A stretch of 64,000 nucleotides of DNA, taken from NCBI GenBank assembly GCA_026874595.1, contig CM049321.1, positions 5,758,979 to 5,822,978 of the forward strand, written 5' to 3'. This document shows positions 32,989 to 45,725 of this stretch, in pieces (the stretch's first letter is position 1; each line of letters opens with the position of its first letter). This DNA is from Sipunculus nudus. Lineage: Eukaryota; Annelida; Sipuncula; Golfingiida; Sipunculidae. A program made the position numbers and the translations under genes. Below the pieces are notes generated by a model that ran no database searches, was not told where the DNA came from, and saw only the letters and a program-made list of their open reading frames with translations.

Positions 32989-35146
32989 CAGTTAGGTCCG
33001 TCATAGTACAACAGAGGTAATACATATTTAACTTTCACAATATTTAAGAAATACGCTATTTAAAAAATAAGAAAAATCGGTCTGCACCCCACAACATATC
33101 AGCCAATTTTAAGGCACTCATGTCGCTTACAATACCAGTATGAGTCACCAGCTGCTAACTGCCTTTTCCAGGAGTGTATACGTTAATCCCCGTTTGTATG
33201 GATATGTTTGTTCACAACATAACTCACACAATTTAAAAAGAATCTCATAAAAGGCATTTCGGTAAAAGGCCACTAAAAAGATTAGATTTTGAATAGTATG
33301 CTCCGTGTTTAGGAATATCTTCATTGAATAATCAAAATTATACAGTTACATGTGGGAATGTGGACCGAATAGGTTAATGCAAACACGTTTTTTTTAGCAT
33401 TAGAAAAAGGGACCCCAGCATGGCGAAGGCGTTCCTTCCTTAGGCATTAGATGTCTAATTGGATTATGTTGTTAAAACACTTTACAAAAGATAACCAGAT
33501 CGATAATGCTACAAGGTGTGCCATATTATTGTAAAAAGGAAAGATAGTCCAACATAAACTTGGGATTTATTTTCAAAATCTTAATTGCCAAAATATTTTG
33601 TTCCTTCATCATGTAGTTTTCGATAAGAAATCAGTTGAAAATATATCTTTAATGAAATTGTATAACGAAAATTTCACTAATCTTGGAACAGATTTTATGT
33701 AATATCATTTTGTCTGCAGATCAGTAATCTGCGACAATGCAGAAATGAAACTGCAGACTATAAATTAAAAAATGACAGACCAATTCTAAAATGTTAGCTC
33801 CAATAATGATGCAATATTTTTTAAATAGAAATAATAATTTCATCATCCAATCATGTCAACCTGTTTTTTAGCCATGAAACTTTTCATAGGTGACATTTCA
33901 AGGAAAAAGTATGATAGTGTATGATATATAATTTTAATTTAAAAGGGTCACATTTGGAAACAGATTACGTGTTTCAACAAGCATTTCTAAATATAATTAT
34001 ACAATTAAAATAATTAATACAATTAAAAAAATAAGCTTGATAGATGAGACAAGTAGTCCTACATTATCTTATAACTATACGAGCTTTGCTTTGAAAACAA
34101 AGTACCTCTAGCAAGATCGTGGCTTGTCACGTGACTGTACACCTTTTCAACGAGCATGCGCACTGCACGGAACGTTCTTCCGCTGTGATCCGTCATTGTA
34201 ATTTTTGTTATATCAAAATGTGTACATCCTGAATATTTCTGTAGGATTCTTACCTTTGATGATGTTATAGTTTTTTTTTAATCGGAAAGGTAAAATATAC
34301 CATATGTTCTGGCCATGGGTGGTCTTAAGTTATCCCCAACGTGAATGTTTTTCGTTGACTCGAGGGTAGTCTTTAAGACAGGTTCCACTGTACACTGGAT
34401 ATGTGCGTGTGTGCCTGTATATGTGTGAATGAGTTGTTACAATATAATCTTATCATGAACATACCATTCCGTGACATTCCAGCTTTCGCCGAATATTCTG
34501 TACGTTTCAAAGTTTCTTTCCGTGAGGACCGTGCCATTGCTCATGACCAAATCATCAGTTTTACTACAATTCAAAAGTTATATATTGCATCTCATGAAGC
34601 TCATATCCTACAAACAGTTTAAATAGTTTATTCATTCATTTATATCATTTTATTTACGTTTACATAGGAAATTGCTATGCATGAACGAGAATGTTAGAGA
34701 TCCTTATGCCTGCGAACCAATCTCTCTTTACAAAAAAGATATTTTTCTCCAGTTAAGTTTGTAAATTAAAGATAATTTATCACCTTATTATTATCCCTTT
34801 AGTAAATTGCTGTTGAAGAATGACAATGATTTAAATGTTATATTTAAATAAGAATATCTAAGTTACAAGAAAAAGGCCAATGGCAACTTTGAAACAAATT
34901 AGCATACATCATGTTGTTGTTTATTGTATCTGTAATTAAAATTTATCAACACGTAAATTAATCTATCGAAAGACATAATTGATTCGAGATTTTTTTCGTT
35001 GGCTAACACTGATGCCTGCTGTCGCGAAGAGTGAGAAATAGTGATATGATTCGAGGCCAGATGGTCTTAACTTCGGCCGTCACACATATTCTCAGGTCCT
35101 TCCTTATGGTTACAGTAAAACATACTAATGCCTGTCTTAAACTTAC
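32856..35146 (-). other. vWD gene intron between exon 4 and the micro-exon
   Basis: AT-rich intron. Contains a (TA)n(TG)n run at 32931-32989. No exon or mobile element is recognised in the remainder. Confidence 0.7.
32931..32989. repeat. Compound (TA)n(TG)n microsatellite
   Basis: TA units switching to TG units. Confidence 0.97.
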
Positions 35147-35361
35147 TCTCCGTTGTTGTTTCCACATAAACCGTTCATCGTGCTCGGATTTTGTCTCCAC
35201 TGGTCTCCTACACAGACCTTCAGATTATAAGCCCCATGCCAAAAGATGTCAACTTCCTCTGGGATAATCGTAAACTTTATGTTATCTCCTATGCTCTCTA
35301 TGCGAATGATGCCATCATCTTGGGTGGGAAAGCCCTGAATAGGGGCAACCGTGCCGTCGGG
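35147..35361 (-). CDS. vWD-domain secreted protein, exon 4 (second half of vWD-1)
   Basis: Acceptor CACATTACAG, donor GA|GTAAGT. Encodes PDGTVAPIQGFPTQDDGIIRI, then IPEEVDIFWHGAYNLKVCV and STMNGLCGNNNGE. The V-x-WxGxxxLxV strand and GLCGNNNG block identify the second half of a vWD domain. Starts in phase 0 (matches exon 3), ends in phase 2. Confidence 0.92.
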
Positions 35362-35594
35362 CTGTAATGTGAATTATATCTTGATAAAATCTACCATCCG
35401 TTTATCTGAATAAATATTTATTCACACACTGTTATTGGATTATTCTAAACATCTCAACAATTTTAAACATATGAATATTTCAATCATTTCTCCAACATTA
35501 CCTTTGAATTGTTTAGGAAGGTTCTCATCAATCCATGGTCTATGTATTGGGTGCACATAGGTAAAGGCATTGCTATACGTCGGTTTTATATCTA

Positions 35595-35596
<2 letters not shown>

Positions 35597-35660
<64 letters not shown>
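35597..35660. repeat. (TA)n microsatellite
   Basis: About 32 TA units in the vWD gene intron. Confidence 0.97.
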
Positions 35661-35662
<2 letters not shown>

Positions 35663-37215
35663 GGACATGATTGCAGTATTTGAAATTTACTTAGTAGAGA
35701 TAATAGAGAAAACCACGATCAAATCGCACACAACCTGTTCGCTTTTCTTTTATCCATCTGTTTAAAACGTGTGGTGAGCCAGCCAAAATAAACGAAACAC
35801 ATTCTACAGAGTTACCTGGCCCAAAGGCAGACGAACAAGTATTGTGTAAAGAGTTTTTCACAAATAATGAAATTCAAGAATTCAACATTCAATCAGCCAC
35901 CCATAGAAAAAAATGGTAAATAACTTGCTATAAAAAATCAACATAGTTCTCACATTTTGAGCATATTTTTAAACATGCGATTTAAACAGGTCGTTTGAAG
36001 GCAACTTAACCAAACACGAGGAATTTCTGTTCCTCAGCTTCTATTGTTTTAAATACCTTAGCATAAACGTAACGAGTAAAACGTAATGGGTGGCCGGCAT
36101 TAATATTAATATTTCTACAAAATTAGGTCAACTATGAAGTAGTAGTTTATTTGTGTTATGGCCCAGCTGAGTGTTATAATGGAAGAACTTACTTCACCAG
36201 TGTAGACATTTTTTAAAAATTTTTATTGCTATCCAGTGGTGTCAATTTATTAGAAATAAGGGGGGAGGTATATATTCCCCCATTTTTAGACAAAGATGGA
36301 TGGTAAATGTTATCCCCCGATTTAGGAAAAATTCAAATGAAAGATGGTAATAAACAGAATTATAGACTTTGATTTCATTTATGAGTAAGAAGATAGAGAA
36401 TGTTATATCAAAACCGGATTTAGGATTAACGTATACTGGAATAATAATTCTTTATTTTCTAAGAAAACCTTCTACTTAATTGTTACATATTTGAAATGTG
36501 ATTAAGTATACATATTTGAAATGTATCATAGAGACAAAAATTCACCTTAAATTTGCTATATTTACAGGCCTGTGTGTGTATTTGCGAGTGCCCCCTCCTT
36601 TCTTGGAAACTTTTTTGTATTAGTCAAACATGAACTGACAGTACACAAATTATTGCAATTGATTTTGAACTGTTAACAAAAAGTTGCCTTTAATGAATAG
36701 GAATCTCCATCTTTTCGATGTTTCAAGGGTCATTCTCGAATTGTAAATCCTTTTTTTACAATCTGATTTTTTACAATTTATACAAATATAGTATTCTGTG
36801 AGTATTTTTTTTTTATTGGAAAGAAAACATTACAGGTTACAAAAATATACTTCAAACATCATACATATAAAGACTGATAACAGTTGCAGTACAGTTGCAC
36901 AGTAGCAAAGGAATAAAACAACATGACATACACAGTTACCAAAGAGAATGAATACATACATGATACTTGCATAGAAAGTTATCGCTGTCAAATAGTTACA
37001 TGGCTCATTTAAAACTAAACATTTTTAATTTATCTTTAGGTTGGTGCAATAAGGGAGTATACTATCAACTATTCTGAAATAAAACAAAGTACGTTTGACC
37101 ATTTTCCATGATGTTTACTGAGTTTGCATCGTTTGGTTGCTATCTTAATATATATTCCATTTATGAATGATGTGAAGCCATGAAGTGTTGTTTGTTTTCT
37201 TCTGACGTCTACAGT

Positions 37216-37216
<1 letters not shown>

Positions 37217-37270
<54 letters not shown>
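37217..37270. repeat. (TA)n microsatellite
   Basis: About 27 TA units. The YIYI-rich open frames at this place are artefacts of the repeat. Confidence 0.97.
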
Positions 37271-37274
<4 letters not shown>

Positions 37275-38186
37275 AGCCAAAGAAAACATATTCAGCCATT
37301 AAACTCACTTTTCCCAAAAAGAAACTTGCTGCTTGTCAGCTCCAATGCTGGTCTATTGGAGAATTTACTCTGCATTTACTCTCTCTCTCTCTCGAGATCT
37401 CTCCGTAATATGACAGAAAACACGCGCTCACAGAAAATGTGTAAAAGGTGCATTTACTTCTATCAAAATATGCATTTTATAAAGAAAAGTATTTAAAGAA
37501 AGCCTTCTGTGTAACATATAATTTTGAATCAGGCGAAACATGGAAGATATTGTAGTTTTATACAGCTTAGAAAATCGCTGATAAACACACTTTTGACATA
37601 CTTAAATCAGTTTTCCATTTTGTAGTGCTTTTTGGTGCAATTATGTGTTTATCAGTAATATTATTATATATTTACTTTGTGCTTCTCAGGGTATTTAGAA
37701 AGGCATTTATTTCGAAAGTTAATTCGATTGGTGTAGGCTTAAGTTATTCGACCTCCTTTATAGTCTGTCTCCATATTTGTGTTATCGCTTTTAATAATCT
37801 ATTATTACTGGAAAAAATATTGTTCTGTTTCGTATTTTTATATTAGAATTGAACCTTATGCATCGCGACATTATGTCTTCAAAAGTGTTTGGATGATAAA
37901 AAATTTCACTACACCAATGATTCATCATCTCTTCCCAAAAGGGATCTTTACAAAGCGTTATATCTGTCAAAATTTCTTTTGCCAAATTACAGGTAGATGA
38001 GTATTCCCCACGTTTAAAAATCCTAAGACTTATTTGTTCCATGCATTTTAAGAGCTTTTTAAAAAAAAAAAGCGCTGTACCATATTAATTTAAATGCTGC
38101 ATTCTTTTTAGGAAGTATGAAATATACTAACGCCCGCCTGTTCTACAGATGCAATTTAAGTTTGTCTTTTTATGACACGAAGCCGT

Positions 38187-38190
<4 letters not shown>

Positions 38191-38246
<56 letters not shown>
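38191..38246. repeat. (TA)n microsatellite
   Basis: About 28 TA units within the LINE fragment. Confidence 0.97.
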
Positions 38247-38248
<2 letters not shown>

Positions 38249-39452
38249 GAGTTTCAAGTTGTTTCATAAAAGCCTTGCAAGAAGTGAGTAAAAGTGATAT
38301 ATTAACTGTGAGAGTACACAGGTTTTAATTAAAGTTATTTTTCCAATTGGGTTTAATTTCATATAGACATATATATTCCATAAAGACAAAATATATTATT
38401 TGTTTTATCACTAACTAATTTAGCCATATATTTTGAAAGGAAGCTATTTAAAACATCTGTGCTATTATTAGCAGAAGTAAAAAGCTGAACGTAAATATTT
38501 TAAATATGTTTATATTTATTTATATTTTTCTATTAAAGTTGCGTTTCTCCAGATTGATAAAATATTAAGTTTGCTTTTCTTTCCCTCATACAATCTTATT
38601 TTAATTCTAAAAATGGCTAGTTTTCTTCCTATATTCCTATTATTAGATTATATTTTGCAGATTCCAAATGATTAAAATTTAATGTTTGATTTATTCATAT
38701 TTTGCAATTTATTAATTTCTTTTTCCAATGCAGATATTTTGCATTTCATTTTTGTTTTTTCATATATGACAAGTTACTCTTTGTTGAACCTTCGATTGAC
38801 ATTTTTATAGAATTCCTGAGACGTGCGTAGTTTCTTTTTAGCGAAATCGGGATAATCAAACACAGGCGAGACATTGAAAATTAAAATTCATAAACTTTAC
38901 CCACGCGAATATGAAGTCTACCGCATTATGTTAACTGAGTCACAATATTTTAACCTTGCGAATGTGAAGACAACCACATTATAAGTCATAATTAGAATTT
39001 TACGGGCCTATAACTGTCTCCCAAAACTCTTGAATATCATATATTGGCTGTGTTAGAAATCGTGGATATTGTATCCAATGAAACATCTTGAATTCACACC
39101 AATGGTTGGTTACGGAGGTGAATAAACAAGTTGAAAATGACAAATACAGGACCGTTGGGCTTACTTTTAGAGTGTGCCTAAGTCACAGCTATAGAATATC
39201 AGCCTTATTTGAGATCTTGCCGAACAGAAAATTACAGAAGAAAGAAATAAAACTGAAATCGATGGTTTTATACCACGGGGACCTCAGGAGTTCCACCGAC
39301 AATGCAGTTTTATTATTACCACAATAAACTATTACCCCATGTAAGCCTTCCCGTCCCACGTGGGGGCGGGGAGGCATGGGGGGCTCCGTAAAAGAATAAC
39401 TGACCTGGTTCTTACATACGCTAATTATATCTGAAATAAAGTTCCGACATAC

Positions 39453-39685
39453 CAACTGGACTTCCGTGTGGTTGAGATAGTACGTCTCGCCGCCATAATG
39501 AATGATCGTGCTCTGTGCAAAGCTGACTTTAGGGTTATCTTTATGGAATTCAGGATCGACCCAGATTTGAAAGACTCCGTTTATATCAGATGCAAAATTG
39601 TACACACAGTCGCTTCTGAAATGTACACTCGGTGGATTGTCGAATTGTTTGTAGTTCCCGTTACCGCTCAACTTGCAACATATAT
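39453..39685 (-). CDS. vWD-domain secreted protein, exon 3 (first half of vWD-1)
   Basis: Acceptor ATTTTTTACAG, donor TTG|GTATGT. Encodes DICCKLSGNGNYKQFDN, then FRSDCVYNFASD, FQIWVDPEF and IIHYGGETYYLNHTEVQL. The order of aromatic/Cys blocks matches a vWD first half, but the usual CGxPHxxTFDG opening is replaced by CCKLSGNGNYKQFDN, so calcium binding may be altered. Starts in phase 1 (matches exon 2) and ends in phase 0. Confidence 0.9.
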
Positions 39686-40140
39686 CTGTAAAAAATAATG
39701 AGCTATACAGGCAGTACCAGTTCCGTCATCATAAGACAACATGTATAAACAACAGATATTCACAATAAACCCTTTTGTTAAACTTTCAAGATATTCCCGC
39801 AGAAATTGTTATCAAACTCAGTCATTGGACTGGATCACTCCTTTATTCGGATCCACGGCAACATTTAATTGATTTCAAATGTTCATTTCTATCTGAGCCA
39901 AAAGTTGATAACTGGGGCCTTTTGTTGCTGGATTATCATCACTTAAATATTATTATTATTTTTATTATTTATAAATGCTTACATTTGTGATAGTTCACTT
40001 ATGCATTTCTTAATATTTGTCATCAATATCTACTCTTCTGCGCATTATATACAAGCACCTATATTAGGTTTGAAATTGGGGCAAAAATGTAAGATGTACA
40101 GATTGAAACACAATTGTTGTGTTAAAAAAAACTAACTTAC
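39686..40140 (-). other. vWD gene intron between exons 2 and 3
   Basis: Short AT-rich intron; nothing else recognised. Confidence 0.8.
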
Positions 40141-40167
40141 CTCTTGCTCCGTGAATTGCTGCCAAAA
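40141..40167 (-). CDS. vWD-domain secreted protein, exon 2 (end of signal peptide)
   Basis: 27-nt exon, acceptor TTACTTTGCAG, donor GAG|GTAAGTT. Continues the signal peptide as FLAAIHGAR, with a likely signal-peptidase site after HGA or HG. Enters and leaves in phase 1, consistent with exons 1 and 3. Confidence 0.85.
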
Positions 40168-43100
40168 CTGCAAAGTAACGTTAAGAATTATAAACATTAA
40201 CTTTTGTCAACATGACGACAAAACATTAATGTAAAAAGGTTTTACCTATAAATTTATCTTTGGTGGTTTTGTTCTATATCCACACAGCTTAAAATTGAAC
40301 TGAAGTTAAAATAGCAAATAACAGTGGATTGCGTTTATCCGAACAAAGTCATTGTTCCAGAGATGTTCATATAAACGACGCTAAAATGTATATGGTCCTC
40401 GAAAAATAACCCTTGGTTCTATCTCACATATTATTGTTTGTTAATGCAAAGCTTATTCTCTTCTTTCTCTTTTTATGAAAATAGTTGGATAAGAATATGA
40501 TACGAAACGTATCTCTCAAAGTTGTATGATTGACAACCTGGTCACGTGAGATGATGGTTATTTCCATAGATAATATATAAACACTTTAATCTGTACATAT
40601 ATAACATTTTTATGTCCCTCTTTTGTAGCCTAGTTTGAAATTTATTATATCTCCTCGGTCATGACTGTTATAAGACTGATGGCCAAGATTCGTATGAAAA
40701 TTTCATAATTCTTAGACCAGTTTGCAGCATTCAACGTTTTGTGTCGCGACTGGTGAAAAAAGGAAAACGAATATTTTAGAGACCATGGAACAGAACTTAA
40801 ATTAACGGTGTGGTCTTATATATGAAGTTACTGATGGACAAGTACCGATGGCAACACAAATCCAGGGAGGGAGAGAAAAAAACTTTACCATAATAATTTG
40901 GCAATACATTATATTATGGGATACATCAGAAGAACACTAGAATGATCCCTAAAAAACTTCATTCAGTTACATTCAGTAAATCGCAACCTGCTAATACCGT
41001 CCAGCTAATCTGTTATGGTGGACTAGCCGAACAATTGAAACAAAAACAATGAGATCATATCCTTTGAAATGATGTATTTATGGTGATCCAAATTAAATCC
41101 AAATTTTATAGGATTCTTTCTAGGATGTGTTCCCAAAATTCTGCAAAAAAAATCACAAAATTGGGTCGGAATAGTTTTTGTTAACTTGCGGATAGACAAT
41201 CGAGCATAACGAATTTGAAAACATCGCCTCATCACCGGGTGGTCTCGGGGGACCCTCGAGATTTAGGCCTCTATGTATAGATCTATGGCCCTACGATAAG
41301 CCCAACGTATTATGGGTATTTTCTGCGCCTGATGACCAACAACCACGGTTTATAACAACATGACACATAATACACATCATAACAAAGTATTAATTGATAA
41401 GATGAGTGAAGCATTAAAAAATGTGGAATTATTTTTATAAGCGCTATGAATCTTCAGGTATGTAATGGGAACAAGGGGAAGAGTGAAACACGACGATTGT
41501 TAAGTTCACACCAGAAAGGCTACCCTTGGTCAATTTTATTATTATGTAGAAAAACTAGGCGAAACTTCCGTCATCCGAAACATGCATGAACTATGCAGAG
41601 AAATCAACGAGACAAATTCAATAATATCAATGGCATGCAGAGCGTGCCTTTTTGAATGTCATTTGATTTTAATTGTCTGGGGATGTGGTAATGACATTCT
41701 CTGCAGAACTGCATTCTGGGGCAATATAGCTACATCCTAGATACATATGGGGTAAGAATAAGAATACAGCCGAGGAGTTCGGAGTTGGTTAAGTATTATA
41801 CCTCTCGCCATCTGGCGGAGTTATAATCACAAAATAATTTGTCCAGGATAGTGACTCTGTGTCCGATTCTGTGGGTACCTCTATTTGTGGGCGGATGTTC
41901 ATGTTAATATGTCCTGTGGTAACCAGTATATCATGCAGTAGACATGTAGGAGGGGATTAAGAATGGAGTATTTAAGCTATGAGAAAGGAGTGAACACTAA
42001 TGACTTGGAACAAATTATGTGCTACCCCACAGATCTACGAAAAGGAATGTTTTATTTACTGAGATGTTATAACACATGAAACTGCTAATAATTATGGAAT
42101 GACTGGCTGCTTAATCTTAAATATGCAGCCACTTCATTTTTTTTAATCGTTATCCCGTTCGTTTTACTCCAAATTTCCTAGGCCGTTTTAGTCTTATTTA
42201 GTATGAGTTAAAGTAACCAGTAATTTTGCCGAATAATGTCACTAAGCTTGTTGGTCTCTTGTCACACTTAATGCTCCTGCATGACTAGATGATTTAAATT
42301 TTCTTATGATATACTAATTTATTTGTCATTGTTTAAGCTTACATATCTTGAAATAAAAGCTTTGTTTTATCAGATGGCATTGTCTGAAATGCAGTATTTT
42401 CCCTTAATATATTCATGGATCCTGGTGCCGAAGATCCACATTGAAACCAAGCACACTATGGAAACACATGCTGCCACCTTCCGTTCGATCATTAAACAAA
42501 TCAAATCATCATAGGGGGCTTTACTTTTCTCACACCTGGATTTCAGCACATAAACAAAATATAAATAGCGTAAAGCAATTTGTGTGATTTTTTGTATCTT
42601 GTCTGCTACCACCGTTGGGATTGCCGTGATTTTTTACATACACATGCCCAGACTTTGTCCGAAGAGATTCCACACATTTGTATGTGCAATATTTGCGTAT
42701 AAGGTTTTCACGGTCACTGGCCTATTATAACCTCCATTGGTGATCTTTTCTCGAAAGGTAACTTACAGGAGATGAGGTCTATTGTGCTCAAGGAATGTTC
42801 CCGTGGACGATAGGTGAGGACGGGGATGGGATGTTAAAATAATAATAATAACCCGAACAAAAGTGAATGCACTGACTGTCTTGCTAGATAACATTGGTCA
42901 TCTTATAGCATTCTTTTTTTTAAAGAATAGACAGCCTTTTATTTTACCTCTAATGCTATCACGAACTTTTTCGCAGCGCGATTGCCCGACCATGTGAGTG
43001 CTCAGTTTTAGTGTATGAGAATGGACATATAATTATTAAAAACACGTCTCCGTACTTTCGTACCACCATGCAAGATAACAGGTTCCTTTACTTGCAAGTC

Positions 43101-43802
43101 GACAGCCTGGAAGGGCAATTTTAAATATGGATATTCATCATAATATATTTTCTTATAAAATTTCTTTTATTTATCATACCAACTTCTCCGAAATATTCTC
43201 CGGTTAATCTACTTGCTCCAATAATATTTTTATGCATAACACCATCAATATAATGGATCTATATATTAATAGTGTGACGCGGTTGGTGTAATTATTCCTC
43301 ATATCCTCTATTACCAACGTACAGACTGCCGTCTTGTTCGACATACATATGCTCCGGGTATGTCAGAAGACATTCCAATATTTGTACCAAGACGTACTCG
43401 TTCAAACATCGAGACTAGTACACAAGGTTAAATCAAAGACAGAACACTCACGCTATACCGACAATTTCTAGAGATCTTTTGACGGTAACATTGTACATCC
43501 ATGACCCACAACGATGAAAGAATATTTGACATCAGAACAAACTGCTCGCGTCAAACCGTGCGTAAGACGGGTACCTGATATTATATAAATATTTTAATAT
43601 TATTCCTGGATCCAGATGGTGATTCGAACCACCGACAAATTTGATCAATTGTTCCTTTTATCAATGGCCAGTTATCCTAAACAAAATCTTTAATTACTTT
43701 TTTATATTTTTTTTAGAAATATTGCTAACAGAAAACAGACCATCAGGCTAACTAACAAACAAACACACAGCAATAACATGGCGGTTGTAAAAAACTACTC
43801 AC
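40168..43802 (-). other. vWD gene intron between exons 1 and 2
   Basis: 3.6 kb AT-rich intron. A - strand tRNA-like B-box (GGTTCGAATCACC, near 43620-43635) suggests a SINE relic. No exon found. Confidence 0.7.
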
Positions 43803-43859
43803 ATGACAGCACGGATAGGAGGAGGAAAGTCCCCTTGTACATCGTAGTATCGTCTGTTC
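43803..43859 (-). CDS. vWD-domain secreted protein, exon 1 with start codon and signal peptide
   Basis: Coding part 43842-43803: ATG then YKGTFLLLSVLS, a charged N-terminus followed by a hydrophobic core, interrupted by the donor T|GTGAGT. 43843-43859 is 5' untranslated, preceded by an acceptor-like TTTCTTTATTTGCTGAAG. Spliced to exon 2, the signal peptide MYKGTFLLLSVLSFLAAIHG is complete. Exons 1-4, the micro-exon and 5-7 total 1058 nt (352 residues plus 2 nt). The product is secreted with two vWD domains; extracellular matrix, mucus or shell-associated roles are possible but not shown by the sequence. Confidence 0.88.
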
Positions 43860-45323
43860 CTTCAGCAAATAAAGAAATCGGTTGAAGACAAAATTAAAAG
43901 TTGACGTTAAAATAACTATTTTGACAATTCAAACAAGATAACTCCCAAAACTGCAGAACTCTAAGGAGTTTATATACACTAACAATTATTATAAGTTTTT
44001 TTTTATTAAATGTGTGAAAATTAATTTTTTTTCTAATTATGTACCCATAATTTCTACATGCGACCTGCGACATCCAGGTTTTCATGTGTCTCCAAAATGA
44101 CATTTCTTGCGGATTCGAGAAACGGGGAGATATAAACCCTCAAAGGCATCGATCTCAGCACGAATTACAGAGATTTATATAAACATACCAAAAAAAAGAC
44201 AGAAATCACATAAACTTGATAAATCTCATAAATTTGAATTGCCAATGGAATGTCATAAGAAATTTTGAATGAACTTTGACGTCTTTGTTGTTACGGCTAT
44301 TGCTGCTTCAAGGTTGTCATATTTCACTCACAGACAAACAAGTAACCAGAAAATCATAGACTACAAATCTGCACAAGGACCCTAAAGAAACCTCTCTATG
44401 TGTTACACAGGAATTATTTGTAACGGTAAAATGGGCATAATCACATATCAGGTATGTTCGATAGAAAAGAGAGACCAGTGCTTCCTCTTTAAACTTTATG
44501 ACATCTGCCAATATTTCGAACAGTCTGTTTCCTCCTGTACATCAGTGCAAATATAATAAGCTAGCACTGTGATCGGTCTCGCCAACATTAACATAGCGCA
44601 CAATCCGCCTGATAGCTTATTCGGCGCAATTTTACAGATCAAGAGTTGTGTTTCTTTGGTTTTCCGTTTTGTATGGGACTCCTTGTTTGCACTTGTCGCA
44701 CATACGCACGATTGAACCATGGTAAGATCAAAGGTCAATTATAGAAAAAGGGCTTTCCCTAACACCAGTACCTTGTCCAGAGTCTACCATTTATTAACAC
44801 TTCGCTCCTCCCGCAGCGATTATACTCTACAGTCATCCAAGACATTCTTTTTGGTAACCGCTGCTTTGTATGGCAAGGATCTCTGGGCTTGAAAACCAAA
44901 TTGCGCACAGAGCATTGAATTCTAATCAGATCACTGAAAGCGTGGTATTGCGTTTTCCATTCAAACCCAACATTCAAAATATGCAACACCTGCTCTCGTC
45001 TGTCTGATAATACCTATTATAACATAGGTCCTTATATGAGACCAATGCTAGTTTGTGGCATGGTTTTTAATTAAATGATAGAGACCCGCATTTTAGCTGG
45101 ATTTCCAATGTAATACCACGCCCGCTTTCAGTGTCTGATTACAGTTCTTTGTGTTCACCCTTGTGTTTTAGCCTAGCAAATCTTTCCCTGAAAACAGCGG
45201 AAACACGAAAAGAAGTCTTGTTTGACTGCTGGTACATCATACTCTAAGTTTTCAAACGGGTAAATTTGAGTAATATTAATTCTGTATTTAAGTTAAATAT
45301 AATGAAACGTCTGCTCCTCTTAC
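43860..45323 (-). other. vWD gene 5'-UTR intron
   Basis: Bounded by donor CAAG|GTAAGAGG (45323) and the acceptor at 43860. Small open frames inside (for example 44759-44989, - strand) show no family motif. Confidence 0.5.
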
Positions 45324-45352
45324 CTTGTCAGTTATAGTGACTTCTTTCTCCG
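45324..45352 (-). other. Putative non-coding first exon of the vWD gene
   Basis: Ends at a strong donor (AAG|GTAAGA) and begins about 25-30 nt after a TATA box. The start position is estimated from TATA spacing only. No ATG within. Confidence 0.45.
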
Positions 45353-45376
45353 TGCTCAGGCCTAGTTCTAGAGGGG

Positions 45377-45385
45377 CTTTATATA
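45377..45385 (-). promoter_or_regulatory. TATA box of the vWD gene
   Basis: TATATAAAG on the - strand, about 54 bp before the 5'-exon donor at 45323. Its position and orientation fit transcription towards the signal-peptide exon. Confidence 0.5.
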
Positions 45386-45725
45386 TCTTCTTCATAGGCA
45401 GGCGTGGCACATTTGCGCATGCGCAACAAATAGGTGAGACAAACGTGGATCCAGGTGTGTAGTAAATTTATCACTTGTTTACTTATACGTGCGTTCTGTA
45501 TGGTTCAATATGCGATAAGACACATGGATGAATAAATATGGTTACTAATTACATTATAGCAGGCATCATGCGCAATGTTCGTGAACTCCATCCGTTCCCT
45601 GAAAAAAGGACACCTAATGAAAATTAAGCCAATATTATTTGGTAAAATGAAAATATAGTTCATCGTGTGTGGTACGTTAGAGTTAGTAAATTATGATTGT
45701 CTGGGTAAAGTGATTTGTTTTGTTT

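Larger units (their letters stand above)
36807..38900 (-). mobile_element. L1/Tx1-like LINE fragment, antisense to the + strand
   Basis: On the - strand, 38720-38500 codes for LEKEINKLQ and IFRIKIRLYEGKKSK...NATLIEKYK, resembling the IRSRxxWxEEGEKxxKYFLNLEKRN linker of L1-type elements. 38042-37791 codes for DPFWEEMMNHWCSE and NSNIKIRNRTIFF, resembling the C-terminal DPFWKxVxxSW...NPNIKIxNKxxFY block. The poly-T at about 36808-36818 would be the A-tail. The catalytic centre is missing, and a (TA)n array (38191-38246) occupies the gap. It is in the same orientation as the host gene. Confidence 0.6.
35362..39452 (-). other. vWD gene intron between exons 3 and 4
   Basis: 4.1 kb, containing (TA)n runs at 35597-35660, 37217-37270 and 38191-38246 and an L1-like LINE fragment (36807-38900). 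Confidence 0.75.

Noticed and set aside
43610-43650. tRNA gene suggested by GGTTCGAATCACC
   Set aside because: Only a B box is visible; no A box or cloverleaf arms can be paired, so it is at most a SINE relic.
44496-44989. Two - strand frames of 76-80 codons as host exons
   Set aside because: No recognised family and no phase-compatible splice partners; they fall in the 5'-UTR intron of the vWD gene.
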